NCBI RefSeq assembly: GCF_001981305.1
Contig: NZ_MSCW01000007.1
Span: forward strand, 372,001-436,000
DNA: 64,000 bases
DNA from: Marinobacter lutaoensis
GTDB lineage: Bacteria; Pseudomonadota; Gammaproteobacteria; Pseudomonadales; Oleiphilaceae
Direction: 5' to 3'
Shown here: positions 49,181-58,935 of the stretch, piece after piece
Position numbering within the stretch: the first letter of the stretch is position 1
Layout: every line of letters starts with the position of its first letter
Program-made: the position numbers and the translations under genes
The notes under the pieces: model-generated
Database searches by the model: none
Told to the model about the DNA's origin: nothing
Seen by the model: only the letters and a program-made list of their open reading frames with translations

Positions 49181-49744
49181 TTAGGGCGTGAGAGGAAGTC
49201 TGGCTGACTTTTCTCTTAACAGGTGATTTTTGAGGAAATTGTCTATTACTTGAATACCGAAACCTGAGACCGAGCAAACTTTTTCGACTCCACCCTGCTC
49301 AAACTCATCGATAAACGTATTCGTAATTTCGTTCAAATTGAGCACACCACCATAGGGCAGCCGGTCATCAAAGGGAGGAATATAGACCAGCCTCGAGACC
49401 TCTCTGCGGGCAAGTGCATTTATAAAAGACCTCGCGCGGTCGTCACCAAATTCCTCAGAATATTCAGCAACTAGATCTTCAAGTTGGGTGATCGGGCAGA
49501 TCAACGCACTATGGTTAAATGCCCTGTCGTTATCCTGGTCTAAGTCACACTCATGAGTAAGGACGTATACAAGTCCCTCCACGGTCACATAGATCCTTTC
49601 ATCTGGATCAAATATCGGAAAACGGATAGGGGAATACAAAAGGCCAGCCCCCAAGGGGAGAGCTTCATCAACACCATAGAAACGCCCGTGATCATTGTAT
49701 CTCAGGCTATCCATGAGATGACGGTATGCAGTCTCGACATCCAT
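49181..49744 (-). CDS. Hypothetical protein, third gene of TIGR04255 operon
   Basis: 187 residues. Seen: TAYRHLMDSLRYNDHGRFYG, GLLYSPIRFPIFDPDERIYV, EGLVYVLTHECDLDQDND, ICPITQLEDLVAEYSEEFGD. The THECDLDQ segment recurs in proteins that sit beside TIGR04255 genes, but I know no function. Lower GC than the phage. It follows the small gene by 19 bp on the minus strand, in one operon. Confidence 0.65.
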   Translation of the reverse strand: MDVETAYRHLMDSLRYNDHGRFYGVDEALPLGAGLLYSPIRFPIFDPDERIYVTVEGLVYVLTHECDLDQDNDRAFNHSALICPITQLEDLVAEYSEEFGDDRARSFINALARREVSRLVYIPPFDDRLPYGGVLNLNEITNTFIDEFEQGGVEKVCSVSGFGIQVIDNFLKNHLLREKSARLPLTP

Positions 49745-49763
49745 CCTTAGATCGCTGCGCCAT

Positions 49764-50054
49764 TTAACCTTGAATGCGCCCGCTGTGCACGACCTTCGAC
49801 GACCTCAAGAGAGCCCGACGAAAAACTTTTCGCTCCGATGCATCAGGGAACCACTTCGCGGCCTCCGCAGGAGCGCCCACCTCAATCACGGGACCGGGAA
49901 CATCAACCGAAACAACACGAAAGGCATTCTGGTCTTGCGGCCAAGTTACTGGTTGGTGATCGCAAAATACGTCCGCGACCTCTTCGTTGGCCAAAGCTCC
50001 ATAGGAAATACTCAACGTGGCAGCACAAGTGCCCATAACGAGTTGATTCAACAT
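49764..50054 (-). CDS. Small hypothetical protein, second gene of TIGR04255 operon
   Basis: 96 residues from the ATG at 50054, one base after the TIGR04255 stop. Seen: a hydrophobic N-terminus (LVMGTCAATLSISYGALANE) that could be a signal peptide with cleavage near ALA, then VFCDHQPVTWPQDQNAFRVV and a basic C-terminus. If exported it would act in the periplasm. No family recognised. Confidence 0.55.
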   Translation of the reverse strand: MLNQLVMGTCAATLSISYGALANEEVADVFCDHQPVTWPQDQNAFRVVSVDVPGPVIEVGAPAEAAKWFPDASERKVFRRALLRSSKVVHSGRIQG

Positions 50055-50055
50055 C

Positions 50056-50799
50056 TTATTGCTCCCGCAGATAGTCGACATGCTCATCCGAAAGTAACGC
50101 AAAAAAAGCGTCCTTCTCGAAGTCATGAGCTTGTTCGACCCACCCCTTTATTTGGTTTTGATCGCTCGACTCAAACGAAGATGGGGTGAATACATCAACA
50201 TCAATCACTGTTGACACGCTCCCCCCCAATTGGCCTTTCACAAACTCTTTTGAAGCAACCCTCGTCATTACAGTATGAACGTCAGAACTGACCCTTGCGA
50301 AATTCAAGTTCAGAGAAGATTCCACAGTCTCGCCACCAACACAAACCGACAGGTCAAGATCTGCGACAGAATTTACTCGATGGCGTTCCGAATCCATACC
50401 GTTAACGTAGCGAAGCCCCAATCTTTTAACTGTTAGACCACTGATGCGAAGAAAAAGCGCCTCTACCGCTTCATCCAACTCACGCTTTACAACATCCCAG
50501 CCAGGGTAATTTCCTACAAAGTGATACGAGAACGAAGACGGCCCAACTTTTACCAGTCGGTCACCGCCATCCTTTCGCAATTCGACCGTAGGCTGATACC
50601 TCAAACCTTCTTCCGCTTGCCTGATAGCATAAGGAATATCGGAATTGGGTAGGCGCTTCAGTTGCCAGTCTTTCCAAGGGCCGCAGTCAATCAGCCGACC
50701 AATTACAACTTCCTCAGGGATGTTCGGAGGGGCCTGCAGCCGGAGCTCACAGAGGGCCTCTAGAATTGCATCTTCCTTGAGCTTTTTTGGATGAGGCAT
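50056..50799 (-). CDS. TIGR04255 family protein
   Basis: 247 residues. Seen: KKLKEDAILEALCELRLQAP at the start and SFSYHFVGNYPGWDVVKREL then LTVKRLGLRYVNGM, which are the hallmarks of TIGR04255. The biochemical role of the family is not established to my knowledge; members occur in accessory loci with small partner genes. It is the first gene of a three-gene operon. A promoter lies upstream at 50901-50873. Confidence 0.78.
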   Translation of the reverse strand: MPHPKKLKEDAILEALCELRLQAPPNIPEEVVIGRLIDCGPWKDWQLKRLPNSDIPYAIRQAEEGLRYQPTVELRKDGGDRLVKVGPSSFSYHFVGNYPGWDVVKRELDEAVEALFLRISGLTVKRLGLRYVNGMDSERHRVNSVADLDLSVCVGGETVESSLNLNFARVSSDVHTVMTRVASKEFVKGQLGGSVSTVIDVDVFTPSSFESSDQNQIKGWVEQAHDFEKDAFFALLSDEHVDYLREQ

Positions 50800-50872
50800 T
50801 TAAGATTTCCCAGCAAATACGGTGGGGCTTAAAAGATTAAAAATCAGAAACTTACGGAATATACGTTGACTA

Positions 50873-50901
50873 AGAATAGCAATAGCAGTCCCCTCTGGCA
50901 A
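50873..50901 (-). promoter_or_regulatory. Promoter of the TIGR04255 operon
   Basis: TTGCCA at 50901-50896, a 17-base spacer, TATTCT at 50878-50873, about 75 bases upstream of the TIGR04255 start. The IS3 element begins 65 bp further upstream, so this promoter survived the insertion. Confidence 0.6.
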
Positions 50902-51034
50902 GTTTAGCAGCTCACGGGACGAGCAGATCCGACAAACGGTGCGCCTTTGCCATTAAGCGGGCCTGTGAGGTGGACCCCATCAGTTGGACAGCTTGAAGGT
51001 GCGGCTTAAGCTCTGATCCAGTTTTATTCCCGGT

Positions 51035-51868
51035 TCAAGCTGCCAGGGTCATGGGTTGTTGGCAGTACACCTCATCCGGTGTTTGGTAATCAAGGGTCTG
51101 ATGGTACCGGGTCTGATTGTAATGCCGGAAGTACCGGTGGAGCGCCTGCTTCAAGTGGTGTCCGTCCTCGAAGGCGGTGAGGTAGACGCACTCGTGTTTG
51201 ACGCTGCGCCAGAGCCGTTCCACGAAGATGTTGTCGTGGTAGCAGTCCTTGCCGTCCATGCTGATCCGGATGCCATGCTCTTTGAGAACACCTGTGAAGG
51301 CTTCACTGGTGAACTGGACACCCTGATCGGTATTGAAGATTTCCGGCGTTCCATGGCACTGTAGGGCTTCCTCCAGGGCATCGATGCGGAAATCGGTATC
51401 CATGGTGTTTGAGACCCGCCAGGACAGCACCTTGCGGCTGTACCAGTCGATGATGGCGACCAGATACATGAAGCCCCGAGCCAGCGGGATATACGAAATA
51501 TCCGTTGCCCATACCTGGTTGGGGCGGTCGATTTTCAGCCCTTTGAGCAGGTACGGATACACCTTGTGCCCGTCGCCCGGAATGCTGGTTCTGGGGCGCG
51601 GGTACACCGCCTGAATGCCCATGGTGCGCATCAGGCGCTGCACCCGCTTGCGGTTTATCCGGTGACCCTGGCGTTCCAGGTGGACGCGCATCTTGCGAGA
51701 GCCGTAGTACGGCGTTTCCAGGTGTTGCTGGTCGATCAGATACATCAGTTCCAGATCCTTCTGACACTGTTCACGAGGGACGTAGTACACCGACGAGCGG
51801 CTCAGCTTGAGCAGCTCGCACTGGCGGACAAGGCTGACTTGGGGATGACCACACTCGATCATCGCCAA
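51035..51868 (-). CDS. IS3-family transposase orfB (DDE integrase)
   Basis: 277 residues. Seen: SRSSVYYVPREQCQKDLELM then YLIDQQHLETPYYGSRKMRV in the helical N-terminus, RPNQVWATDISYIPLARGFM with the first Asp, NTDQGVQFTSEAFTG with the second, and the Glu in NIFVERLWRSVKHE. All catalytic residues are there. It probably needs orfA for activity, and orfA here is frameshifted. A TTG start is assumed. Confidence 0.93.
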   Translation of the reverse strand: MAMIECGHPQVSLVRQCELLKLSRSSVYYVPREQCQKDLELMYLIDQQHLETPYYGSRKMRVHLERQGHRINRKRVQRLMRTMGIQAVYPRPRTSIPGDGHKVYPYLLKGLKIDRPNQVWATDISYIPLARGFMYLVAIIDWYSRKVLSWRVSNTMDTDFRIDALEEALQCHGTPEIFNTDQGVQFTSEAFTGVLKEHGIRISMDGKDCYHDNIFVERLWRSVKHECVYLTAFEDGHHLKQALHRYFRHYNQTRYHQTLDYQTPDEVYCQQPMTLAA

Positions 51869-51882
51869 CCGCTGTTGACGGC

Positions 51883-52166
51883 TTACTGATCAAGCTTGCG
51901 CGACAAAAAATCGCGTTCCACCGTCAGTCGGCCAATCTCGCGGTACAGTTCGTCAGAACTGGGCTCGCTGGACTGTTTGCCCGACTTTTTCTTGCCTTCG
52001 AAGAGGTCTGGGGCATTCTCCAGCAGCGCTCGTTTCCAAGTGCTGACCAAGTCGGATGGATCTGGAACCGGGCGGCGATTTCGGATGTGGTCTGGTCACC
52101 CTTGAGGGCGGCCAGGGCGACTTTGGACTTGAATGATGCGCTGTATTGCTGGCGTTTCTTGCTCAT
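51883..52166 (-). pseudogene. IS3-family orfA, frameshifted
   Basis: Begins KKRQQYSASFKSKVALAALK with an HTH (SEIAARFQIHPT), then the frame breaks near 52045-52052. Restoring one base gives the usual LVSTWKRALLENAPDLFEGK and a coiled end ERDFLSRKLDQ. A one-base deletion explains it. Without orfA the element is probably immobile. Confidence 0.8.
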
Positions 52167-52293
52167 GATTCTCCTCCTTGTGAAGATGATGAATCAGAGC
52201 TTAGGAACCTGTCCAAATTTCGGGGTCCACTTCACACCTCGCCCTGGCTGTCCACATAACTGGTTGATATCAAGCCCTCAATCATCTTGTAAC

Positions 52294-53627
52294 CCCCCCA
52301 TTTAAGGTTCATCGCGGATTAGCGTGAAAAAGTAGGAGACGGCGGTAAAACCGGTCAGTTTTGAGTTCGCCAAAACAAAAAAATTAACCAATCCACCGCC
52401 GTCTCTATGAATGCTAATCCTCTTACCCTTTTCTGGGAAGGATTCACTGTCGAACCCTATGCCCAGATTGCTCCTCAGGTCTTGCTGATCCGACTGCGTC
52501 CTGGGGAAGACTGTCATCCATGTTGCAGTGGCTGCCAGCAGCACTGCACTGCCGTCCACGACACGACTATTCGCCGCGTGAGAGAGCGTGATTTGTTCCA
52601 GTACCGCGTCTGGCTGGAGGTTCCTGTACGCCGGGTTCGCTGTGTGACTTGTGGCCCCAAGCTGGAACAGATTCGATGGCTGTCAGGCCGGCAGCGCCTG
52701 ACAGCGGGCATGGTCAGCTGGGTTGAATCCCTGGTTCGCCTGATGCCGGTTCAGCATGTGGCTCGCCTGTTAGGGCTGAACTGGCATACGGTCAAAGCTA
52801 TTGATCACCATCGGCTTGCCCGTGAGGTCGTCGAGCCAGATCGCAGCCAGATACGGCGTCTGATCATGGACGAGTTTGCCCTGTTCAAGGGCCACCGTTA
52901 TGCCACCGTTGTGATCAACGCCGACACTCAACAGGTTCTCTGGGTTGGAGAGGGTAATAGCCGACAGGCCATACGGCCCTTCTTTGAATGGCTGGGTCCA
53001 GAGGCTTGCGCTCAGATCGAAGCGGTCGCCATGGACATGAACACGGCCATGGACTTGGAGGTCCAGCACCACTGTGCCCAGGCGCGCGTGGTTTACGACC
53101 TGTTCCATGTCGTGGCCAAGTTCGGCCGCGAAGTGATCGACCGTGTCAGGGTTGATCAGTCGAACCAGCTGCGTCATGACAAGCCTGCGCGCAAAGTGGT
53201 TAAACGCAGTCGCTGGTTACTATTGAGAAACCGAGACAACCTCAAGGCCGAGCAGGCCGTGAAGCTGGAAGAGCTGCTGCAAGCCAACCAGCCCTTGATG
53301 ACCGTTTACCTGCTAAAAGACCAACTCAAAGAACTCTGGTATGCCCCGTCTGAAGCCGAGGCCAGACGGCGCTGGGAGGAATGGCTGGAACTCGCCATGA
53401 GCAGCGGATTGGCGCCGGTCCAGCAATTTGCTCGACGCTTCAAAGGCTATGTAGAAGGGATCATTGCCAGTGCGACCTACCGCATGAACACCAGCGTCTT
53501 GGAAGGCATGAACAACAAGATCAAGGTGATCAAGAGGATGGCATATGGCTACCGGGATAACGACTACTTCTTCCTGAAGATAAAAGCAGCGTTTCCCGGT
53601 AAAGCGCGATGAACCTTAAATGGGGGG
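52294..53627 (+). mobile_element. ISL3-family insertion sequence
   Basis: 1334 bp between terminal inverted repeats CCCCCCATTTAAGGTTCATC (left) and the same sequence reversed at the right. It lies 60 bp from the IS3 element. No matching 8-bp target duplication is seen, so flanking sequence may have been rearranged. Confidence 0.88.
52407..53612 (+). CDS. ISL3-family transposase
   Basis: 401 residues. Seen: a zinc-finger N-terminus (CHPCCSGCQQHC then RRVRCVTCGPK), an HTH (PVQHVARLLGLNWHTVKAID), and the DDE domain: LIMDEFALFKGHRYATVVIN with Asp, AVAMDMNTAMDLEV with Asp, and a Glu in NTSVLEGMNNKIKVIKRMAY. Full length and intact for the family, so probably active. Confidence 0.95.
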   Translation: MNANPLTLFWEGFTVEPYAQIAPQVLLIRLRPGEDCHPCCSGCQQHCTAVHDTTIRRVRERDLFQYRVWLEVPVRRVRCVTCGPKLEQIRWLSGRQRLTAGMVSWVESLVRLMPVQHVARLLGLNWHTVKAIDHHRLAREVVEPDRSQIRRLIMDEFALFKGHRYATVVINADTQQVLWVGEGNSRQAIRPFFEWLGPEACAQIEAVAMDMNTAMDLEVQHHCAQARVVYDLFHVVAKFGREVIDRVRVDQSNQLRHDKPARKVVKRSRWLLLRNRDNLKAEQAVKLEELLQANQPLMTVYLLKDQLKELWYAPSEAEARRRWEEWLELAMSSGLAPVQQFARRFKGYVEGIIASATYRMNTSVLEGMNNKIKVIKRMAYGYRDNDYFFLKIKAAFPGKAR

Positions 53628-53780
53628 ATTACCATACACAGGCGCCCCAGGTTCCAGTCGGCGTCGATGGCTCCGGTGAACGTAAAGTGGTCAGCACCCG
53701 GGTGCCATCCGGGGTGGTCAAGGTGACCATATCCGGCAGCGCGCCCACGGCGACGTCAGACAGGAAGGCGCCGTCGTGAC
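53628..53780 (+). pseudogene. 3' remnant of an interrupted chromosomal gene
   Basis: Immediately after the ISL3 element the plus frame reads QAPQVPVGVDGSGERKVVST, RVPSGVVKVTISGSAPTAT and stops at 53780. Such composition fits a coding end. No family is recognised. The 5' part is not seen on the other side of the insertion. Between it and cheV only the terminator below is visible. An opposite-strand reading is possible but looks weaker. Confidence 0.35.
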
Positions 53781-53883
53781 AGAGGCGTGACGAAGCTGTG
53801 ACCATTTGAAACAAAGCCTCCCCCCGTTCCCGGGACGGAACCTGCTATCATTGCTACACACGCTGTAATGACTTCCGATCAAG

Positions 53884-53909
53884 GCTCCCGTTACGGGAGC
53901 TTTTGTTTT
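53884..53909 (+). terminator. Intrinsic terminator upstream of cheV
   Basis: Stem GCTCCCG/CGGGAGC with a TTA loop, followed by TTTTGTTTT. It separates cheV from the upstream scarred region and probably ended the interrupted gene before the insertion. Confidence 0.75.
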
Positions 53910-53926
53910 GCAAGGGCTCCGCGGTT

Positions 53927-54817
53927 ATGTCTGGCAAGGCAAAGCATCCCCAGAAACTCCTGCTGTTCCGTCTGTCCGGTCCCCGGCTGTTCGGTCTCGG
54001 TACGCTCAAGATCCGGGAAATTCTGCCGTTTCAGCGGCTGACCCGGCTGCCACACAGCCATCAGGCGGTGCTGGGCACGGCGGTGTTCAGGGGCAGCGCG
54101 GTGCCGGTGATCGACATGGCGGCGGCGGTGGGCTACCCGCCTCTGTCGCGGGAGGAGCAGGCACTCGGTTCGATCATCGTGACCGACATCCAGCGCCGGG
54201 AAGTGGGGTTTCTGGTGCGCGGTGTCCAGCGCATCGTCGAAACCGACTGGAAGGCGGTGACACCGCCGCCCAGGGCCCTGGGGCCGCGGGCATTCATTAC
54301 CGGGATGCTGGACGTGGACGGCGACATCATCCAGCTGCTGGATGTGGAGCTGTTGCTGGCCCGGGTGTACCCGGAAAGCCTGGAGACCCAAGAGGTGACA
54401 CTCACGGACGTCCAGCGCGAGACCCTCAAGTCCCTCAACATCCTGCTGGTGGATGACTCCCAGGTGGCGCGCAAGCAGTTGTGCGACGTGCTGGACAAGG
54501 AAGACATCGGCTACCAGGTGACCAGCCACGGGGACGAGGCGTTGCAGATCCTGCTGCGCGACAACACCTTGGGGCGGCCGGTGGACATTCTGGTGAGCGA
54601 CATCGAGATGCCCGGCCTCGACGGTTACGAGCTGGCGTTCGCGGTACGCGACAACAGCACCCTGAAGCAGCCGTACATCATCCTCCATACCTCACTGAAC
54701 AGCGAGATGAGTCTGAGCTATGCCAATCAGGTGGGCGCCAACGAAGCACTGACCAAGTTTGATGCCCAGGAACTGCTCCAGGCGATGTTGCGGGGGGCCA
54801 GCCAGGACCGCAGCTGA
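53927..54817 (+). CDS. cheV: Chemotaxis coupling protein CheV
   Basis: 296 residues from the ATG at 53927; an upstream in-frame start at 53903 would overlap the terminator. Seen: a CheW-like domain (residues 10-150: LLLFRLSGPRLFGLGTLKIR, AVPVIDMAAAVGYPPL) and a response-regulator receiver (residues 175-295: ILLVDDSQVARKQL with the acidic pocket, VSDIEMPGLDGYEL with the phospho-accepting Asp, ILHTSLNS, and Lys in EALTKFDAQEL). It links receptors to CheA and damps the response. Chromosomal, so the element ends left of it. Confidence 0.95.
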   Translation: MSGKAKHPQKLLLFRLSGPRLFGLGTLKIREILPFQRLTRLPHSHQAVLGTAVFRGSAVPVIDMAAAVGYPPLSREEQALGSIIVTDIQRREVGFLVRGVQRIVETDWKAVTPPPRALGPRAFITGMLDVDGDIIQLLDVELLLARVYPESLETQEVTLTDVQRETLKSLNILLVDDSQVARKQLCDVLDKEDIGYQVTSHGDEALQILLRDNTLGRPVDILVSDIEMPGLDGYELAFAVRDNSTLKQPYIILHTSLNSEMSLSYANQVGANEALTKFDAQELLQAMLRGASQDRS

Positions 54818-54865
54818 GATGCGGCCCTGGCGTCTGCAGCGGCCCGCGGGGCGGGCCTTGGCGGA

Positions 54866-56356
54866 TCAGGCGTCCGGTTTCAGGCGCAGCGTTGTCAGGG
54901 TACGCTCGCGCACCTCGTGCAGCAACGCCGCGTTGTCCACCAGGGTCTGGCCGTAGGACGGCACCATCAGCCGCATGCGCTCCTGCCAGTCGTCGCTCTT
55001 GATTTTCTCCGGGAAGCAGCGCTCGATCACGTCAATCATCGCGTTCGCGGCAGTGGACGCTCCCGGCGAGGCTCCCAGCAGAGCGGCCAGGGTGCCGTCC
55101 TTGGACGCCACGATTTCGGTACCGAACTCCAGCTTGCCGCCGCCATCCGGCGTCTGCTTGATGATCTGTACCCGCTGGCCTGCCATCTGCAGCTTCCAGT
55201 CCTCCTCGCGGGCATCCGGGAAGAAGTTGCGCAGGGACGCCACCCGGTCGCTGTGAGACTGGAAGACTTCACCGATGAGGTAGCGGGTGAGGTCCATGTT
55301 GTTCTTGCTGACCGAGAGCATCGGCTTGAGGTTGGTGGGGCGGACGGAGCCAAACAGATCGAAGATGGAGCCTTGCTTGAGGAAGCGGGTGGTGAAGCCG
55401 GCGAACGGACCGAACAGCAGGGCCGGCTCGCCGTTGATGATGCGGGTATCCAGGTGCGGAACCGACATCGGCGGCGCGCCGATCGGGGCCTTGCCGTACA
55501 CCTTGGCGTGGTGCTGGGTGACGATCTCCTGCTTCTGGCACACCAGCCACTGCCCGCTGACGGGGAAGCCGCCGTAACCCCGGGCCTCGTCGATGCCCGA
55601 CTTCTGCAGCAGCGGCAGGGCACCTCCCCCCGCCCCGAGGAACACGAAGCCGGCTTCCAGCTTGGTCACTTCACCGGTCTTCTGGTTTTTCACCCGGAGC
55701 TTCCAGCGGCCGTTTTCGCGCTGGTCGATGTAGTGCACGGGACAGCTCAGCATCAGTTCGAAGTTGGGCTGGCTTTCCAGCCACTTCACCATGCTGCGGG
55801 TCAGGGAACCAAAGTCCACGTCCGAACCGTGCTTGACCCGGGTCGCCGCCACCCGCTGCATCGGATCCCGGTGCCGGATCACCAGGGGCATCCACTCTTC
55901 CAGCTGCTCCGGAGATTCGGTGTACTCCATTTCCTGGAACAGGTGGTGCGCCCGCAGCTTCTCATAGCGCCGCTTCAGGAACGCCACGTCCTTCTCGCCC
56001 CAAACAAAGCTTTGGTGCGGGGTTCGGTTGATGAAGTGTTTGGGCTCGGGCAGGATTCCCTGCTCTACCAGGTAGGACCAGAACTGAGGGGTCACTTCGA
56101 ACTGGGCGTTGATCTTGAGGGCCCGTTCGATGGCCACGTCGCCATCCTCGGTTTCCGGAGTGTAGTTCAGTTCGCAGTAGCCGGCATGGCCGGTCCCCGC
56201 GTTGTTCCATCCGTCGGTGCTTTCATGGGCAACGTGGTCGAGTCGCTCCACCATGACGATGTCCAGGGACGGATCCAGCTGCTTGAGCATCATGCCGAGG
56301 GTGGCGCTCATGACGCCACCGCCGACCAGCACTACGTCTGCCTGTCTAACGGCCAT
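54866..56356 (-). CDS. mqo: Malate:quinone oxidoreductase
   Basis: 496 residues, the usual family length. Seen: ADVVLVGGGVMSATLGMML (FAD-binding GxGxxS-type loop), TDGWNNAGTGHAGYCELNYT, PHQSFVWGEKDVAFLKRR and SFLGASPGASTA-type end (LLGASPGASTAANAM). Membrane-associated FAD enzyme that oxidises malate and passes electrons to quinone, an alternative to malate dehydrogenase. Convergent with cheV across 48 bp. Confidence 0.96.
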   Translation of the reverse strand: MAVRQADVVLVGGGVMSATLGMMLKQLDPSLDIVMVERLDHVAHESTDGWNNAGTGHAGYCELNYTPETEDGDVAIERALKINAQFEVTPQFWSYLVEQGILPEPKHFINRTPHQSFVWGEKDVAFLKRRYEKLRAHHLFQEMEYTESPEQLEEWMPLVIRHRDPMQRVAATRVKHGSDVDFGSLTRSMVKWLESQPNFELMLSCPVHYIDQRENGRWKLRVKNQKTGEVTKLEAGFVFLGAGGGALPLLQKSGIDEARGYGGFPVSGQWLVCQKQEIVTQHHAKVYGKAPIGAPPMSVPHLDTRIINGEPALLFGPFAGFTTRFLKQGSIFDLFGSVRPTNLKPMLSVSKNNMDLTRYLIGEVFQSHSDRVASLRNFFPDAREEDWKLQMAGQRVQIIKQTPDGGGKLEFGTEIVASKDGTLAALLGASPGASTAANAMIDVIERCFPEKIKSDDWQERMRLMVPSYGQTLVDNAALLHEVRERTLTTLRLKPDA

Positions 56357-56674
56357 TGGTTTTTACCCTAGCTAGTATTGAGCCTGTTCGCTCCTCCCAC
56401 GATCAGCAGGAGAGCCTGTCGGAAGCCGGTCGTGCCTCAGGTACAAGACGCAGCCGTGTGCTTCCTGTCTGAATTTGCGCGCAATTATCCCGATTTTCGG
56501 GGAAATAATAAATTGCGATTGTCAACAGTTGCGCGTTGGCCCGGCTGTCGCCGGCATACTTCGGTGCTGTGTGTCAGTTACGGACAGTGGCCCGTTCCGG
56601 GTCAAAGGACTACAATCCGGCGCGTATTCGTCCCGGCCCCGGGGGCCATTCAACGCACCGCTTTGGAAAGTCCC
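56357..56674. other. Divergent intergenic region between mqo and nhaD
   Basis: 318 bp. It contains AT-rich stretches (around 56490-56525) that probably hold promoters, but no box pair with correct spacing is clear enough to call. An open frame leading into nhaD covers it, without a good start or ribosome binding site. I see no RNA gene here. Confidence 0.5.
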
Positions 56675-57925
56675 ATGACTGCTCTTGATGCTGTTCTGAT
56701 TATAATCGCTGTCTTGGCGCTTTTGGGCGTCATCTTCGAAGAAGTCATCCACATAAACAAGGCCAAGGTCACACTGTTCTTCGGCACCCTGGCCTGGATG
56801 CTGCTTTTCCTGTTCAGTGACAACGCCCGGGAAACCGCCGCCATCAATACCGGTCTGACGGAGAGCATCGCGGAAATCGCCGGGCTCTGGTTGTTCCTCG
56901 TGGCGGCGATGACGTTCGTGGCCTACCTGAACAAGAAGGGCATGATTGAGAACGTGATCTATCTGGTCATGCCCAGGCGGGTCAGCGAACGCCGTTTGCT
57001 CTTTCTGACCGGACTTTTCTGTTTCATTTTCTCGTCTTTGGCAGACAATATAACTGCAACTTTAGTCTCATGCTCGCTGATTCTTTCCCTCAATCTTGAG
57101 CTGAAAAAACGCATCCAGTTCGTCACTCTGGTGGTGTTCGCCGTCAACTCCGGCGGCGTTTCCCTGATCACCGGTGACGTCACCACGCTGATGATTTTTC
57201 TCGCGGACAAGGTGAAAATACTGACCCTGCTGACCCTGGCCATCCCCTCCGCCATCACCGTTTTCATCTTGGCGCTGTTCCTGTCCCGGGGGCTGACCGG
57301 CACCGTCATCCTCAGGGCCAGCACCCACCCAGTCCGTCGGGTGGACGCCGTCATCGGCGGCCTGTTTTTGTTGACAATCCTGTGCACCATCGCGGGCAAC
57401 GCCCTGTTCGCGGTGCCCCCGGTCCTCACCTTCCTGTTCGGGCTCTCGATCATGTTCCTGGTGTCCCGCTTCATGAGCGACGACTCGGACCTGGACCCGA
57501 TCCTGGAATACATCCGCATCATCGAATTCGAGACCCTGCTGTTCTTCCTTGGCATTCTGCTGCTGGTGGGCATGCTCAAGGAAATTCATGCCCTCGACTC
57601 TCTGGTCGCCATCTACGATCTGCTGCCACCGCTGTACGCCAACTATCTGATGGGCATCTTCTCGGCGGTGATCGACAACGTTCCTCTCACCGCGGCACTG
57701 CTCAAGGCCGGCATCACCATGACCCCGGGCGAGTGGATGGGACTGACCTATGCCGTCGGCGTCGGCGGCTCGCTGCTGATCATCGGTTCGGCGGCCGGCA
57801 TCGTCGCCATGAGCAAGATCCAGGGGCTGACCTTCGCTGCCTACATGCGGTATCTTGGCCACCTTTTGGCCGCATACACCCTGGGCTACGCCGGGGTGTT
57901 CATGCTCGGACGATTCATCCACTGA
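56675..57925 (+). CDS. nhaD: NhaD-type Na+/H+ antiporter
   Basis: 416 residues from the ATG at 56675 with GGAAAG upstream; the longer open frame is not preferred. Seen: about 12 hydrophobic segments, FEEVIHINKAKVTLFFGTLA, SSLADNITATLVSCSLIL, SGGVSLITGDVTTLMIF and AVIDNVPLTAALLKAG. These ATLI-type motifs with an Asp-Asn pair and GD..T are the hallmarks of the NhaD/ArsB superfamily. It exports Na+ at alkaline pH. The Ca2+/Na+ antiporter gene follows by 9 bp. Confidence 0.93.
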   Translation: MTALDAVLIIIAVLALLGVIFEEVIHINKAKVTLFFGTLAWMLLFLFSDNARETAAINTGLTESIAEIAGLWLFLVAAMTFVAYLNKKGMIENVIYLVMPRRVSERRLLFLTGLFCFIFSSLADNITATLVSCSLILSLNLELKKRIQFVTLVVFAVNSGGVSLITGDVTTLMIFLADKVKILTLLTLAIPSAITVFILALFLSRGLTGTVILRASTHPVRRVDAVIGGLFLLTILCTIAGNALFAVPPVLTFLFGLSIMFLVSRFMSDDSDLDPILEYIRIIEFETLLFFLGILLLVGMLKEIHALDSLVAIYDLLPPLYANYLMGIFSAVIDNVPLTAALLKAGITMTPGEWMGLTYAVGVGGSLLIIGSAAGIVAMSKIQGLTFAAYMRYLGHLLAAYTLGYAGVFMLGRFIH

Positions 57926-57934
57926 GGCTTACCC

Positions 57935-58924
<990 letters not shown>

Positions 58925-58935
58925 ACGCCGGAGCC

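Larger units (their letters stand above)
50966..52234. mobile_element. IS3-family insertion sequence
   Basis: 1269 bp bounded by imperfect inverted repeats starting TGAGGTGGACCCC (left) and TGAAGTGGACCCC (right, minus strand). Contains orfB intact and orfA frameshifted. No clear target duplication is visible at the flanks. Confidence 0.85.

Noticed and set aside
50958..52245. Target-site duplication of the IS3 element
   Set aside because: Bases outside the inverted repeats do not match at 3 or 4 positions.
53629..53814. 61-codon minus-strand ORF next to ISL3
   Set aside because: Starts at the IS edge, no ribosome binding site; the plus-strand remnant reading is at least as good.
56378..56674. 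Extended N-terminus of NhaD
   Set aside because: No membrane or conserved sequence in the extra 99 residues; the ATG at 56675 has a Shine-Dalgarno sequence and fits the family.
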